Of a stretch of DNA of 64,000 nucleotides, positions 1 to 10,429 are shown in pieces (within the stretch, counting starts at the first letter, position 1; each line of letters starts with the position of its first letter). This stretch comes from Takakia lepidozioides (taxonomy: Eukaryota; Streptophyta; Takakiopsida; Takakiales; Takakiaceae), in NCBI GenBank assembly GCA_030704615.1, contig CM060734.1, forward strand, positions 60,530,042-60,594,041. Direction: 5' to 3'. A program made the translations under genes and the position numbers. The notes below the pieces were generated by a model that did not search any database, was not told where the DNA came from, and worked only from the letters and a program-made list of their open reading frames with translations.

Positions 1-137
1 CACTAATAAGGGAATGACTATGTGTAATGGTCACGTGAGAGGAAATCCGATGCTTCTAGAGACAAGCCACAACGCACGCAAGCCCGCAAGTAATCGGGAG
101 TCACTTCGTTTTTCTACTTTTCGCGCTTAGAGGGAGA

Positions 138-542
138 GTGGTAGTCAAGCTGGAGAGGGTTCCTTCTACAATACGAAAGAGAAGAAAGTCTCTTTATTTT
201 ACTTCCCTTAGAGAGAGACGCAGAGCAAGAGAGCAAATAACGAGGCGTCGTTTGTTGGAGAACACTGGGCCAAGGCAGCAGGTGAACGCGGAGACTGATT
301 CACAAGAGCAGACCGAGAGTGAGGCAACGGCTGTGACACAGTCGGCGATAACAGTGCGCGTTGGAAACCAGCTTGTGGATGCAGAGATGATTCGCAGGGA
401 AACTGAAGGAGGTGGAAATACGGGGAACGCTAAACCGGGAGAAGGTCCAGAAACCCTAGAGCAGACAACAATTCCAGCAGATGTGAGAGGGAAGAGGAAA
501 GCTGCAGAAAGGGATCCAATTTCAAAACCTAAGAAGGCGCCA
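138..542 (+). pseudogene. First visible exon of the ParB-like fusion: basic N-terminal region
   Basis: Open frame ending at a strong splice donor (GTAAGT at 543). The peptide starts with a highly basic Arg/Lys stretch (RKRRKS, RERRRAREQITRRR), continues Glu/Thr/Gln-rich and ends with another basic patch (RGKRKAAERD). The clusters look like nuclear-localisation or nucleic-acid-binding segments. No domain is recognised. The frame opens at a GTG, so an upstream exon or a lost ATG is likely. About 900 bases of non-coding, palindrome-bearing sequence follow. Confidence 0.35.
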
Positions 543-610
543 GTAAGTTTTATCTAACTTCCATTTCATTGTTGAAGATCTGCGTAGAGATTGAGTGGAA
601 TGTCCCAGAA

Positions 611-1390
611 AGGGATTGTCGCTATCGACCATCACCATAAAACAACGGTGATTTGCTTTCTACTCCTCTGTTAAGGGTTTTCCGCACAATGAGTGGGTGA
701 CTGATGGTACCGTCATTCACTGTTGTTCAGATCATACAGTCTGTCTGATTGCCTTTCAAGCAGTCCTTCCTCTTCCCTTCTTAAGCAGGAACATGTGATT
801 GAAGTCTGCTGAATTGCGAGCGTCGTAAACGCCATTCGATTCTCCTCATGAGATTTATGTACCTATGTGTTTGAAGAGAGAGTGAGGGTCGGCATATTCA
901 GTCATATTGTTTTGCAATGCATTTTCTTTGTTTGAGGTTGAACAGATAGAGAAGTGGAAAGGCGGTACCGCCAATCAAAGATTTGAAGACCATACTGTGG
1001 ATTCAGGTAGAGTATCAATTGGAAAGTACTCTCGACATAGACAAGAAACAGTGAATGCTTGCGACGTTCATCACAATGGAGTCAATCTGAATAATCTGCA
1101 CTTACTGTCCGCCCTAAACTATACCGAGTGTCGTTGCCGCCAATCACTTACACATATAGGTCATTGCACAACACCGATCCGGCAAGTCCCGCTCTTTTGT
1201 GATTGTCGTTAACGCCGTTCGCTCTTGCTCGAAACCTTTCTGTTCCTGTGTCCCTAGAATCATAGTATTTTGTTTTGAATTCGGCAGGATCAGCTTTGCT
1301 TGTGTAGATGGTTCTGAATTTGTTTCACACCATTCATTGTGAGTTGAGACGAGACAGAGTGATGGTCGTTACCGCCGTTCACTATTTGCA
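611..1390. repeat. Cluster of dispersed ~24-bp palindromes (family A) in intron 1
   Basis: Near-palindromes with arms like GTGAATGnCG / CGnCATTCAC occur at 697-720 (GTGACTGATGG/CCGTCATTCAC), 1051-1074, 1126-1147, 1199-1222 and 1359-1382. A perfect 12-bp core GGCGGTACCGCC lies at 961-972, and weaker versions lie at about 615-637 and 820-840. Copies are 60-150 bp apart with unrelated sequence between. No protein-coding frame explains them. The same family recurs at 3248-4021. Confidence 0.6.
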
Positions 1391-1449
1391 CATTACTCAG
1401 TCAGATTTGAATGGCATCGTGCAAAAAACTGTGAGGTCCAAGCCTACAG

Positions 1450-2087
1450 GATCAGAGGGGAAAGGATATGGAGATGGGGACGAGTCTGGAAAAAGTTCAG
1501 AGAATAGCGATGAAGCAGATGAATCTGAAATGCACTACCTTGACTAGGTGAAAGAACTCATGTCATTCCAGAAGGTAAACTCTCAGGAGGTTATAAGGGA
1601 CATGCTCGTATCTGGAGGGCGTCTGGACATCCCTCTATGCCGGATGATATCTATGCCTGTTGTGCGTCCACCTCTTTCCCATGACATAACAAAATTGGAG
1701 AGTGATTTTGTGCATGGATACAGACTTGGTGCAAAAGTTTTTTATGTGTCACTGACGGATACAAATGGGAAAAGTACATTAGTGTCTCCAGAGATCAGTG
1801 ATACCTAGGATGAGTGCTGGAAAGATGCTAATGAGGAGTTCGAGCTGGTCCTCATGATGGGAAAGAACACCCAGCAATTCTGCAACCGCATGTTCTACGT
1901 CTGGGACGGCAACCACTGATTGCTGGCATGAATGGGATACATTCAGAAACATCATGCAAAAGACAGAGACAAGCATGTTGCTGTGGAGACAATGGTTTTG
2001 GATCCTGGAAACGACATCGCTAGGCTTCTTACAGCTATGCACGACATAAGTCATCCTAGAGACTTCATTCCCTCTGTAGTGTCTTGT
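1450..2087 (+). pseudogene. ParB-like domain exon
   Basis: One frame holds an acidic Ser/Glu/Asp stretch, then IPLCRMISMPVVRP (ParB-like N-terminal strand and turn), a central ...ESDFVHGYRLGAKVFYVSL segment, and FYVWDGNH at 1896-1916 followed by LLA. DGNH(R) corresponds to the DG-H-R motif of ParB/sulfiredoxin-fold proteins, which bind nucleotide there. The Arg codon that should follow His is now TGA. Four stops interrupt this frame, yet it stays readable to 2087. At 2047 the sequence ACATAAGTC looks like a GTAAGT donor altered to ATAAGT (inference). A shorter relative lies at 10430-11224 with the shared core IPLCRMI-M-VVRP and HV-V---VL. Confidence 0.5.
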
Positions 2088-2139
2088 TAATCCCAAAAAA
2101 ACAGTGTTAAGGAATGCAATGTTTCCAATGTTTTTGCAG

Positions 2140-3200
2140 ATCGACAGAGAAATTGAATGTGACAACAAGCTTGGTCCACACACTATTCCGAATTCAGAGG
2201 ATTGGTCTGATGAAGCTGGATGATTTTCGGACAGTACTCCACCCCAATATAATCAAGAAGTGCGAAACAGGAAGAGCTGCAGGCATTTGGTATTCTTTGA
2301 CTCGAGAGGCATTTCTGGAGTACATGTATGCGGTAAGCCCAAGTCTGTACTCAGTTTAGTTTTCGAATACACATTTGTAGTTCCTTCGGTGCTAATTACT
2401 ATTTGAATCAATGCAGCAAGAACTGGCAGAGGCAGATGGGAAGGGAAAATCCGAATATTACCGCACTACACCAGAGGAACTAAGGACATCAAAGGGTGTG
2501 GAAGCAGCAATAAAGAAGGAGTCTGAAATGCGAAGAACCAAATTGATGTCCGCCTTCGGAAAGCAGCTTAGAATAGTAGATCCTGGACTTGGTTCTGAGT
2601 TCCTTCAGCAGATCCAATCTCACTATGACAAGCATGTGCATCCGGAGATGCAGTAGGAGAAATTGCACCGGCTAGCCATATCCATGGTCGACCCACAAAC
2701 AAAAATAAGGTGGCTAGAGATATGGAACTCAGATCAGACAGTAAAGGACTTGAATCAGTTCCCAAAGAGCACCATACAGCCTGGCACAAAGGTGGAAGGA
2801 ATCAGTGATTTGGTGTTTGATAACTGGCTCCACAAGGCTACATTTTGGAGTCAGGTGTGTATTCAAATAAGCCGTTTTTTTTTTTTTCAATTATGTGATG
2901 AGTATCTTATTTGCAATACTGACAAATATACAATTTGCAGCTCGAAAAGCGCGCCGTCATTGTGCTGGATCAGACTTTGAAGGACTTGAACATTTCGATT
3001 GTTTCCCCTCCCCAAATGTCATTGGAGGCATACATAAGGAAGTGGAGAGGTCTCACCTGGAGATACTGTTTTTTCCGGGAGTTCTCCAAAGATGGTAACA
3101 TTTTACGGTCCAACAACTGTGACAGTCAGGTTGGAGGAGAGTGGGCCATGATGCAAGTTGTGTACAGGTGCAATATCATACTGGAAACTCTACTGCACTT
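2140..3200 (+). pseudogene. Middle exons of the ParB-like fusion (helical, function unknown)
   Basis: Three exons joined by short introns: about 2140-2333, then GTAAGC to TGCAG (2334-2414), about 2415-2854, then GTGTGT to TTGCAG (2855-2940), and 2941-about 3200. The start (STEKLNVTTSLVHTLF-IGL) aligns with the last exon of the second copy (ATERAYVTSKFVHL...IGL at 11042-11224), which supports the gene model. The rest is charged and probably helical. A TAG at 2656 interrupts it. Related bacterial proteins often carry linker helices between ParB and methylase domains, but no specific family is recognised here. Confidence 0.4.
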
Positions 3201-3239
3201 TTTGGGAAATAATTAGGCTTCATAAGGATTGTAATCATA

Positions 3240-4030
3240 TATCCAAATTGAATGTTGTTGACGACATTCACTTCTTTGTCTGAGTCATTCTTAAGCGAGA
3301 ATTTGAATTCACCTGGATTAGGAGCTTAGGGTGTATTTATAGTGTCCCTGATTAGAATTGATAATGTCCCTGAATGGCGTTGACGACATTCACATCCAGA
3401 GTTGTTAAGAGGTCCTCAGAGATATGGAAGTTTTGTAATGTCCATAGAGTTTACAGTGAGGGTTCCTCACTCCAGTTTGCTGAATGTCAATGCAGACATT
3501 CAGTTGTTCTGCAATGCTTTTGCCTCTTGCGAGAAATCTTGAGGCTTGATTAGCTGTGTTATCCTAGATCCAAAGTGAATGTCGTTGACGACATTCACTT
3601 CTATGTCTGTGTCATTCACCAGCGACAATTTGAATTTACATGGATTAGGAGCTTAGGGTGTATTTATTGGTTCCTTGTTCGGAATTTTGTGAATGGCGTT
3701 GACGCCATTCACATCCAGTGTTATTATGAGGTCATCAGTGTTATGTACGTTTTGAATGTCCATTGAGTTTTTAGGGAGGGTTCCTTACTCGAGTTTCTGA
3801 ATGTCATTGCCGACATTCAGTTTCCATCCAATGATTTTGCCTCTTTTGAGAAATCATTAGGCTTGATTAGCAGTGTATTCACAAATCCAAAGTGAATGAC
3901 GTTGACGACATTCACTTCTATGTCTGTGTCATTCCAAAGTGAGAGTTTGCATTCACGTGGATTAGGGTGTATTTGCAGTATCATTGAATGGAATTTTTTG
4001 AATGGCGTTGACGACATTCACATCCAGAGC
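3240..4030. repeat. ~320-bp tandem array built around family-A palindromes
   Basis: About 2.4 units. Equivalent palindromes start at 3248/3575/3892, 3370/3689/3998 and 3480/3797, giving periods of 309-327 bp. Three palindrome types alternate: GTGAATGTCGTTGACGACAT-type, a GTGAATGGCG/CGCCATTCAC type (best at 3689-3712) and CTGAATGTC/GACATTCAG (3480-3503, 3797-3820). Shared spacer text includes TTAGGAGCTTAGGGTGTATT. The array lies between coding pieces of the ParB-like gene, so it is probably intronic. Confidence 0.75.
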
Positions 4031-5820
4031 TGTCGTGTGGTCCTGAGAGCTCCTTGGAGCAGTCTTGGGATTTATCTCTTGTTTAACATGTACACGAAAT
4101 ATGTGCTTATGGAAGGAAATCACCTGAGCGGTATTCCAGACTATCTTGACATGTGGTCGGACCCAGCAAACGATCCAACCATGTATACTGCAAGGATATT
4201 GAAGGACTAGAGTCCTTCTCACTTCAGAGACTGTGGCTGGTACCTTGACTGCCCACCGGAGCACACGACCTTTCAAGAACAACACATGAAATATTTGAAC
4301 AATAATGCTGAGATGCTGGCGCCTCTGACTAACGAGCAGTACCAAAGAAACATAGCAACATTGGCTGCCAAGGAGCTTGATGCTCAGGGAACGCCGCAGA
4401 AGGGAAAGAAAGCGGGCCGCAAACCAAAAGACAAGGCTCCTGATGTCATAGCCATCTCACCAGCAAAGCCAAAGGACAAAGACAAGTCCAAAGAGAAGGA
4501 GAAGGAAAAGGACAAGGGGAAGGAGAAAGAAAAGGAGATGGAGAAGGAAAAGGAGAGTGGGCAGGACTTCACTGCTGGAAGATATACCCGCACAGTTCAG
4601 TGTGTGTTTGATGCCAAGCCACACCCTTCCCGTTCTGATTCGGCAGGAGAAATTAAAATTGTTAATGAGGGTTGGCTGGCGATGATGCAGAGTCGAAAGA
4701 GAGGATACACTGGGGTGCCTTCGCCTACCTGGGACAACATAATCTCATTCCTCAATCTGGTGAGAATTCCAGTTTCTTTCTTTTTTCTCTGAAAGTTTCA
4801 TTGGCAGTATTTCAGTCTAGTTCTTTGAAAACATTCTTGCCATCGTTCTTAAAATAAACATGTCTGTTGCAGGTGAGCACTGGTCCCACCTTCGTGTGCG
4901 GTGTGCAGAAAACATATGCGGCTGACATTGTCATTCTCGACATCCCGGATGGCCAGGCTGTGCCAGAAGTTCTTCCAAAGGGCAAGACGCCAGGCTGGAA
5001 CAAATTCGAGGACAACTACTGGAGTTGGGTGTTCGGGTTCTGTAATAATTTCCTCTCTGATGCAGGGACACTTCTGTTTTTTCAGTCATGTGACAAAGAT
5101 AGTCGTCGGGCATTGGCATCATACCTAAAGTCTTCAGGGTTTGAAGTTTTGCGCACATGGAATTGTGTGAACAGCCTCTACCTTGTGAAAGGGGGTTTCC
5201 CTGGTCAGCTGGTATGCCCTCTCCCTTCTGCTTGTGCTTTCATGATGAGTTTCAATGTTCTCTGTAGCTCCACTCTAGAAGAATCTGTCATGATCGACAC
5301 CGATCATCACCGATTCGTGATAAAAATGATTGTTTTATGCTTGAGTTATGAATAGCCGATGTACACACTTCCACTATAGATTGTGTTTACCACACTAACC
5401 TGCTATCTTTGGCAGACGAGGATGTTTGAGGCGATATGCCTGCGGAGGATGCACCTCAAAGACACCATCCTCCATCCGCAGCTTTGAGATTTCTGACCAG
5501 GGTTGTTTCGTCAACCCCCCCTATGAGCCGTATGTTGATGACATTTTGTACAACTTCATGCAGTCTAGTCAGACTCTGAAGAGACCAGATGGCACTCCCT
5601 GGAGAGGTACAAAGGAAAAATCCCCAGCGTTCATGCATGCAAGGCAGGCGGAAGAAGCCTTTTTGGCATGGAGGGTGATTCTGACCTCTACAACACAGTG
5701 CTCATCCCTTTTTTGTCTGGCTCCACTTCAGGCACACAGACTGATCGGATTCAAATTCGAAATGATGACGATCCCAAAGATAAGCTGGTCGACAACAACT
5801 TTTCATGTGAGTAAGTGTTA
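4030..5820 (+). pseudogene. Lys/Glu-rich linker and methyltransferase-like domain
   Basis: After a segment ending at TAG 4208, the frame runs through a low-complexity K/E linker (repeats of KEKEKDKGKEKEK, 4470-4560) to donor 4759. The next exon (4873-5211) has ADIVILDIPDG at about 4924-4953 where beta-class N6/N4 DNA methyltransferases carry D-P-P-Y/W. It then has WNKFEDNYWSWVFGF...LSDAGTLLFF, the usual helix and strand after motif IV. A later exon carries PPYEPYVDDIL and WRGTKEKSPAF (5600-5632), like the R-G--EKSP-F segment of that class. No F-G-GT motif I is visible. The catalytic motif reads DIPD, so even before decay the enzyme may have been inactive or divergent. Confidence is moderate for the fold and low for activity. 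Confidence 0.42.
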
Positions 5821-5897
5821 AACCCACTTTGGGAGCCATACTCAATTTCTCAATAACATCAAAGTTACAGTAATAACTTTTCAAGGCTGTCTTTCAG

Positions 5898-6144
5898 GAA
5901 AGGCAGCGGTGGATCATCAGGAGATACAATCATTTGTGGCGAGTCTGTTTTCGACAGCCCCCTTTCCAATTTTCTGCTTCCTGATTATGCCGAAGCAATG
6001 GCACTTCACGCGGCCGAGTCCCCATCCCCTGACTTTTTACTGCCCGGCCATAGGTGTAGCCAGCGTAGATCCGGAGTTCTTAAATACTTAGACTTAGATG
6101 CAGAGGAAGCGGGGATACATTGTACTGACTCTGAGTCAGACTGA
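5898..6144 (+). pseudogene. Last exon of the ParB-like fusion (acidic tail)
   Basis: It follows a donor near 5810 (ATGTGAGTAAG) and an acceptor at 5891-5897 (CTTTCAG). It is open to TGA at 6142-6144 and encodes a Gly/Ser stretch, a Leu/Pro-rich part and an acidic end (LDLDAEEAG...TDSESD). No motif is recognised. It shows that the coding model reaches a natural C-terminus. Confidence 0.35.
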
Positions 6145-6229
6145 ACTATGTTCTTTTAATATTCTGTTTCAACCTCTTTGGAAAACGTTGAATCCCCTTC
6201 CTCCACTGTAGTTGTTCCTTTGGAAAGAA

Positions 6230-6640
6230 AAATAATCAAAGAATCAACTACCATTTAAATTGCAATATGTATGAATCCATCTCATAAACCTCCCTCACTC
6301 TTGTCATATCCATTGTGCTTTCATCTACAGTGTATTCATGCGTGCTCCATTCATGAATGTTTTCCTTTGTTCAACATCCATTGTACATTCATCCTCTGTA
6401 CACTTTAATCCACCCCACAAACCTACCACACTCATGTCATATACGTTATGCATTCGTCTAAAGTTTTAGTCATGCATCTTCCTGTCATGAATGTTCTCCA
6501 TTGTTCAACATCCATTATACATTCATCCATTTGACTCTTATCCATCCCTCATTCATCCATCTACATTCAATTTTCACACTCATCCATCTGTTTATCATCC
6601 AACTGTACATTCATCCATCCTTTATTCATCTGTTGCTTTG
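6230..6640. repeat. Degenerate CATCCAT-rich repeat
   Basis: Imperfect repeats of TTCATCCA/CATCCATT. A roughly 130-bp direct duplication is visible: the block with CATGAATGTT...TTGTTCAACATCCATT occurs at about 6306-6395 and again at about 6438-6520. No coding potential is seen. 6145-6230 is unremarkable. Confidence 0.6.
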
Positions 6641-6729
6641 AGGTGGGAATGACCACTGCCTTTTATTATGTCGTCCAGCTTGTTTCCGCGGTAAAGGGTG
6701 CCAATCCGCGGGAATACACTCCACTTCTT

Positions 6730-6850
6730 CCTGGGCGCGTGGTGACGCGGTCTTCAAGTGTGATGACGTGGAGTGAGCCCCGTGATGTGGCATTGGCGCA
6801 AGGTGACGTGGCGTGAGCGCAGTTGCGCTCATGCGCTCACTTGACCAGGC
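6730..6850 (+). other. GC-rich stretch with repeated TGACGTGG-type motifs
   Basis: Within about 110 bases the sequence repeats GTGACGCGG, GATGACGTGGAGTGAG and GGTGACGTGGCGTGAG, then GCGCTCATGCGCTCAC. The TGACG core resembles plant bZIP/TGA-factor sites, but a diverged minisatellite would look the same. The base composition contrasts with its AT-richer flanks. No gene can be assigned. Confidence 0.25.
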
Positions 6851-6959
6851 TCACGCCGAGGCATCCCTGGCCCCGGCGCATCCTAGATACGCGTTGTACA
6901 TGTAGTACATGTGCTTACAAGGTAGATATGTTTGTTTTTTCTTCTTGACAGATAGCTCA

Positions 6960-9078
6960 TCAAAGTCGGGACAATCACAAGATGGAAACTGACCAATGAG
7001 ACCAAAAAACTTGCAGTTTTGGTTCTTTCATGTTCGGTGCTAGTAACTTGCCAGTGAAGCAAGGTGCAGGACTTCCTTTACCTTTCCTGATGAGCGCTTT
7101 GCATTTATCCTTGGAAACTCCAACCAAGGCAAAACAACGAACCATGGAAGCAGGACCTGTCCGCTGAATCCTGAACAATGCATCGGAAAAGTCTTGTGTC
7201 TCTCTCACTGGATTTCCCCATTGCATTGGCTGAGGAGGGATAGCAACATGTGGATTTGTCTCACAGAAAGTCGAAGAACCAGGAATGTCATGATTTGATT
7301 TGGAGCTGACAAACCTAGATGGCGGTGTGGGCAGGGCATCCCAGTGGCGCGCACTGGAACGGTCTTTACATTCATATCACACCTCCAAGATTCATTTGGC
7401 CCACCATGCTCATCGCCTAACTTGCGTTTGACTGGAACAATGCGAATGTCTCCCTCCAATTGAACCCCCCTTGTGTGCATGGGTGTTCCAGCTACTATGC
7501 CACGTACAACCTTACCCATTTTGGCTGGGCTATTGGATCTAGCTGCTTGACGCAACATGAGCTCCTCTTTGTCGGGCCCCGTCCCCCATGTCTTTCCTGT
7601 AGTGTGCCTGTAAAATGTTGCCTGCTGCAAAAGAGCTCGTGATATGTCATGCATGGTGGCCTCATATAGATCCACCTTCATTTTTTTCCCATTGCCTGCT
7701 GTCTTCCACTAAGTAGAATGGACTGCCTCAGACAAATTAGTGGTAGGCATATCTGCATCTGCCTCCACATCCATGTCCTCTCTCATCCATTGGCCCCACA
7801 TTTGATATCTGTAATGCCACCATGCAAGCCATGAATCCAGTTTTGGCAGACTCTTTTCTTTGCATGCTCCTGAAGAGAGCCACCAAGCCCGAATTGCAAT
7901 GTATGTGGTTGTAGCATCCTCCAAGGTAGCATTATCTTTCCATTCATAACAGAGCTGAGTGTGCCTTTCACGGAAGTCCTCCAAGATGTAGTCGTTGGTG
8001 TGTCTTTGGAGGCTTTCAGCCCAATGATATAAACATGTTTTTTCTTTACCTTCCATTGGGACATTGGGATCAGAGCCATAGACTCTTCGAACAGCAGCCC
8101 AATTCGCTCCTGCTGCATCCGCCATGAAGCCAGCAAAATTTGGTTTGTTCAAGCCATCAAGTTTTGCTTGTTCATTGATCATCTCCTAGAATAACACCTG
8201 AGCACCTCTGTTTTCATATCGCAAATGGCAATGGTCATCATTCGCTTGACATATGGTTCATAGACATGACACGCAAGAGTTGTCCAATCCTTGATGCGTT
8301 TGACATGGTCAAATACTACCCAACTTGTGCGTAGATCCCCCTCACTCATGCGACGCACAAGATCAACACCACTCTCGGGACCAGCAACAGACATCTTGAA
8401 AACATGGGGGAGATGAGAAGTATGTTGACCTGGAAGGAGATTGCTATGAATGAAATGGTATGTACTCAAACGCTTCAACTCCAATATGGACATGATGGAA
8501 TTGACACGTGCAGATGCGACCTTGTTTTTCACATTGGGGCTACAAACATGGGCAAACTCTTCAAGAATATCTTCCAAAGCCTCTCCCTCAAGACGTACTG
8601 TCTCTGTGCCATCAGCCACAAGAACTCAATCAATCAAGAGCTTCTGGGCCATTGACAAGGAAATAGCTCCCGGGGTCGACCATGGCTTCATCTTAACGTG
8701 CTCTTGAATCATGCTTGATGCATTTTCCGCAACCTCTCTATTCTCACCCTTGGCACATGGATGGTTATGAAACCCAACGTGAACTGCAACACGTGTATAT
8801 GTTGGAAGGGAACTTGTGACATAGTACATTCTTGCCCCACAATGTGCCTCATAGAAAGGTCTTTCTTTGCAGAAACTACACTTGAACTGGTTGAATGGAA
8901 CTTGGGCTCCTGCAATGAACACCTTGTCTGCATTGTCTTCCCAATAGCGGTGCTGTTGCGGCGATGAGGAGGAAGAAGGACACTCGAGGGGGAGGCATTG
9001 CTGGTTGTGGTGGTGGTAGAGGCAAGCTACGGATGGAGAAGGTAAGCTGTAGTTTTGTTTCGATTTCATGACCTGCAC
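6960..9078 (-). pseudogene. MULE-like transposase pseudogene
   Basis: Read on the minus strand, an N-terminal zinc-finger region (CSFCKERPFYEAHCGARMYY ... HVGFHNHP, about 8780-8890) is followed by a transposase core. The core includes WTTLACHVYEPYVKRMMTIA near 8230-8290, MADAAGANWAAVRRVYGSD (about 8060-8120), and C-YHW--SLQRHT. Order and spacing suit Mutator-like/FAR1-type DDE transposases with a WRKY/GCM-like finger, which bind DNA and move the element. It is broken: one frameshift plus a TAG near 8175-8200, a stop near 7710, a frameshift near 7318-7335 and another around 7205-7226. The tail contains VPVRATGMP and the last readable frame ends near 6975. No terminal inverted repeats were found. 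A domesticated transposase is possible but the breaks argue against it. Confidence 0.6.
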
Positions 9079-9086
9079 TTAGGCAT

Positions 9087-10240
9087 ATGCGTCATCGCAT
9101 AAGCCCCACCAAGCTGCTCCTAATCGAGCACCTCCGCCGGCGCAGATGCCTAAGTCACTTCAACTCTCACAGGTTTGTGAATCTCCACACATACACACAA
9201 CCGTCTCCGTCGGCGGAGACAGCTCATTCCCCTTGGTTTTTTCTAATGCTTGGAAGGGCTGGGCTGCCACCTCCGCCGGCGCATACCGTTGGAGCTGGGA
9301 TGCTCACATGTTTCAGGAAGTGCTCCTCCACTCCCATCCTGTTTATTTTTTCGCATGCTCATACGTTGCTGATGCTCCAAGCGGGTTGGGCTGGCGTATC
9401 CGTCGGCGCATACCCGTGCAGCACGGCTGCTCAAATGTTTCAGGAAGTTCTCACCTTTTCCATCTCTTTTGTTTTTCCGCATGCTCAAAAGTTGTTGATG
9501 CTCCGAGCGGGCTAGGCTAGCATATCCGCCGGCGCATACCCATTGAGTACATTCTTTTTTGCTCAACTCATAGGTTTCAGGAACCTCCTGCAAGCGTCTC
9601 CGCCGACGGAGACACTTGGAACTTGGTTTTTTTTGCATATTCCCTATGTTACGGAAGCGCCAAGGCTGCCACCTCTGTCAACGCAGACCCGTGGAGCAGG
9701 GCTGCACACATATTTCAGGAAGTTCTCCTCCCCTTCCATCTCCTTTGTTTCTCCGCATTATCATAAGTGTTGATGCTCCGAGCGGGCTGGGCTGCCATAT
9801 CCGCCGGCGCATACCCATTAAGCACAATCTTTTTTTGCTCAGCTCCTAGGTTTCAGGAACCTCCTGCAACCATCTCCGCCGGCGGAGATGCTTGGAGCTT
9901 GGTTTTTTGTTGTATATTCCTTGTGTTACGTAAGCTCCAAAATGTCGAGGCTGCCACCTCCGTCGGCGCAGACCCTTGGGGAACCTTCCCTATTTTGGTT
10001 GATCACAGTATTCAAGTATCTCAAAGCTTCTACGTTGCCACCTCCACAACTCCACATGCTTCCATAGGCCTGGTTTGATCTTTCAAGGTGCTCATGTCTG
10101 TTTGGCTACAACCTCCCTTCCATGGTATGCGCCGGCACATATGTTTGGAGCTCTTTGAGCAGAAATTTCTTCAAGGGCCTCAAAGCTTGTCAAATTCTGA
10201 GTTGGTTGCACATATGTGTCATATGCGCCGGCGTAGGTGG
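9087..10240. repeat. Tandem array with family-B palindromes (CCGCCGGCG core)
   Basis: About 12 palindromes of 18-20 bp are present. CATCTCCGCCGGCGGAGATG at 9871-9890 is perfect; GTCTCCGTCGGCGGAGAC at 9203-9220 and GTCTCCGCCGACGGAGAC at 9596-9613 each have one mismatched pair. Related CATATCCGCCGGCGCATACC forms lie at 9521-9540 and 9796-9815, with others at 9131-9147, 9271-9287, 9395-9412, 9955-9974, 10125-10143 and 10220-10237. Spacers repeat too (GTTTCAGGAAGTTCTCC, TGATGCTCCGAGCGGGCTGG), showing tandem duplication with periods of about 125-390 bp. The array ends about 200 bp before the second ParB-like coding piece. Confidence 0.75.
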
Positions 10241-10429
10241 TCGGAGGTCCTCTATCGGGATGCTCAGGCCTGTATTCTGTTCCAAGTTGTAAGCTTTGAA
10301 AGACAAGGATATTCATGGAATTAGTTGACTATCCAAATTCATTTGGTTTCTTCATGCAACCATGACACTGAACTGCTCTTTTTACACATTATTTTGGTCT
10401 ATGGAATTAGGAAATTACTACTACAACTG

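Larger units (their letters stand above)
138..6144 (+). pseudogene. Decayed ParB-like / DNA-methyltransferase-like fusion gene (copy 1)
   Basis: I assembled this gene by eye from GT-AG exon pieces: 138-542, about 1450-2087, about 2140-2333, about 2415-2854, 2941-about 3200, about 4030-4758, 4873-5211, 5416-about 5810 and about 5898-6144. In order they encode a basic N-terminus, a ParB-like domain, a helical middle region, a Lys/Glu-rich linker and a methyltransferase-like domain, ending in TGA at 6142-6144. Premature stops lie at 1545 (TAG), 1806 (TAG), 1917 (TGA), 1929 (TGA), 2656 (TAG) and 4208 (TAG), with a frame break near 5480-5520 beside a C7 run. The first open codon is GTG with no clear ATG, so the true 5' end is unknown. 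ParB/methylase fusions are known from bacteria and phages. A plant gene of this layout could be an old lateral acquisition or mobile-element cargo; that is inference. The domain calls rest on motifs alone. Confidence 0.5.

Noticed and set aside
611-4021. Palindrome arrays as a CRISPR-like array
   Set aside because: Spacing is irregular (60-150 bp), spacers are themselves repeated, repeats vary in sequence, and the setting is a nuclear plant locus with introns.
138-6144. Bacterial contamination as source of the ParB-like gene
   Set aside because: It has spliceosomal introns, is decayed, and sits on one contig with plant genes and plant transposons.
9087-9638. Overlapping 120-140-codon ORFs on both strands
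   Set aside because: They are by-products of the GC-rich tandem palindrome array, with repeated peptides and no domain.
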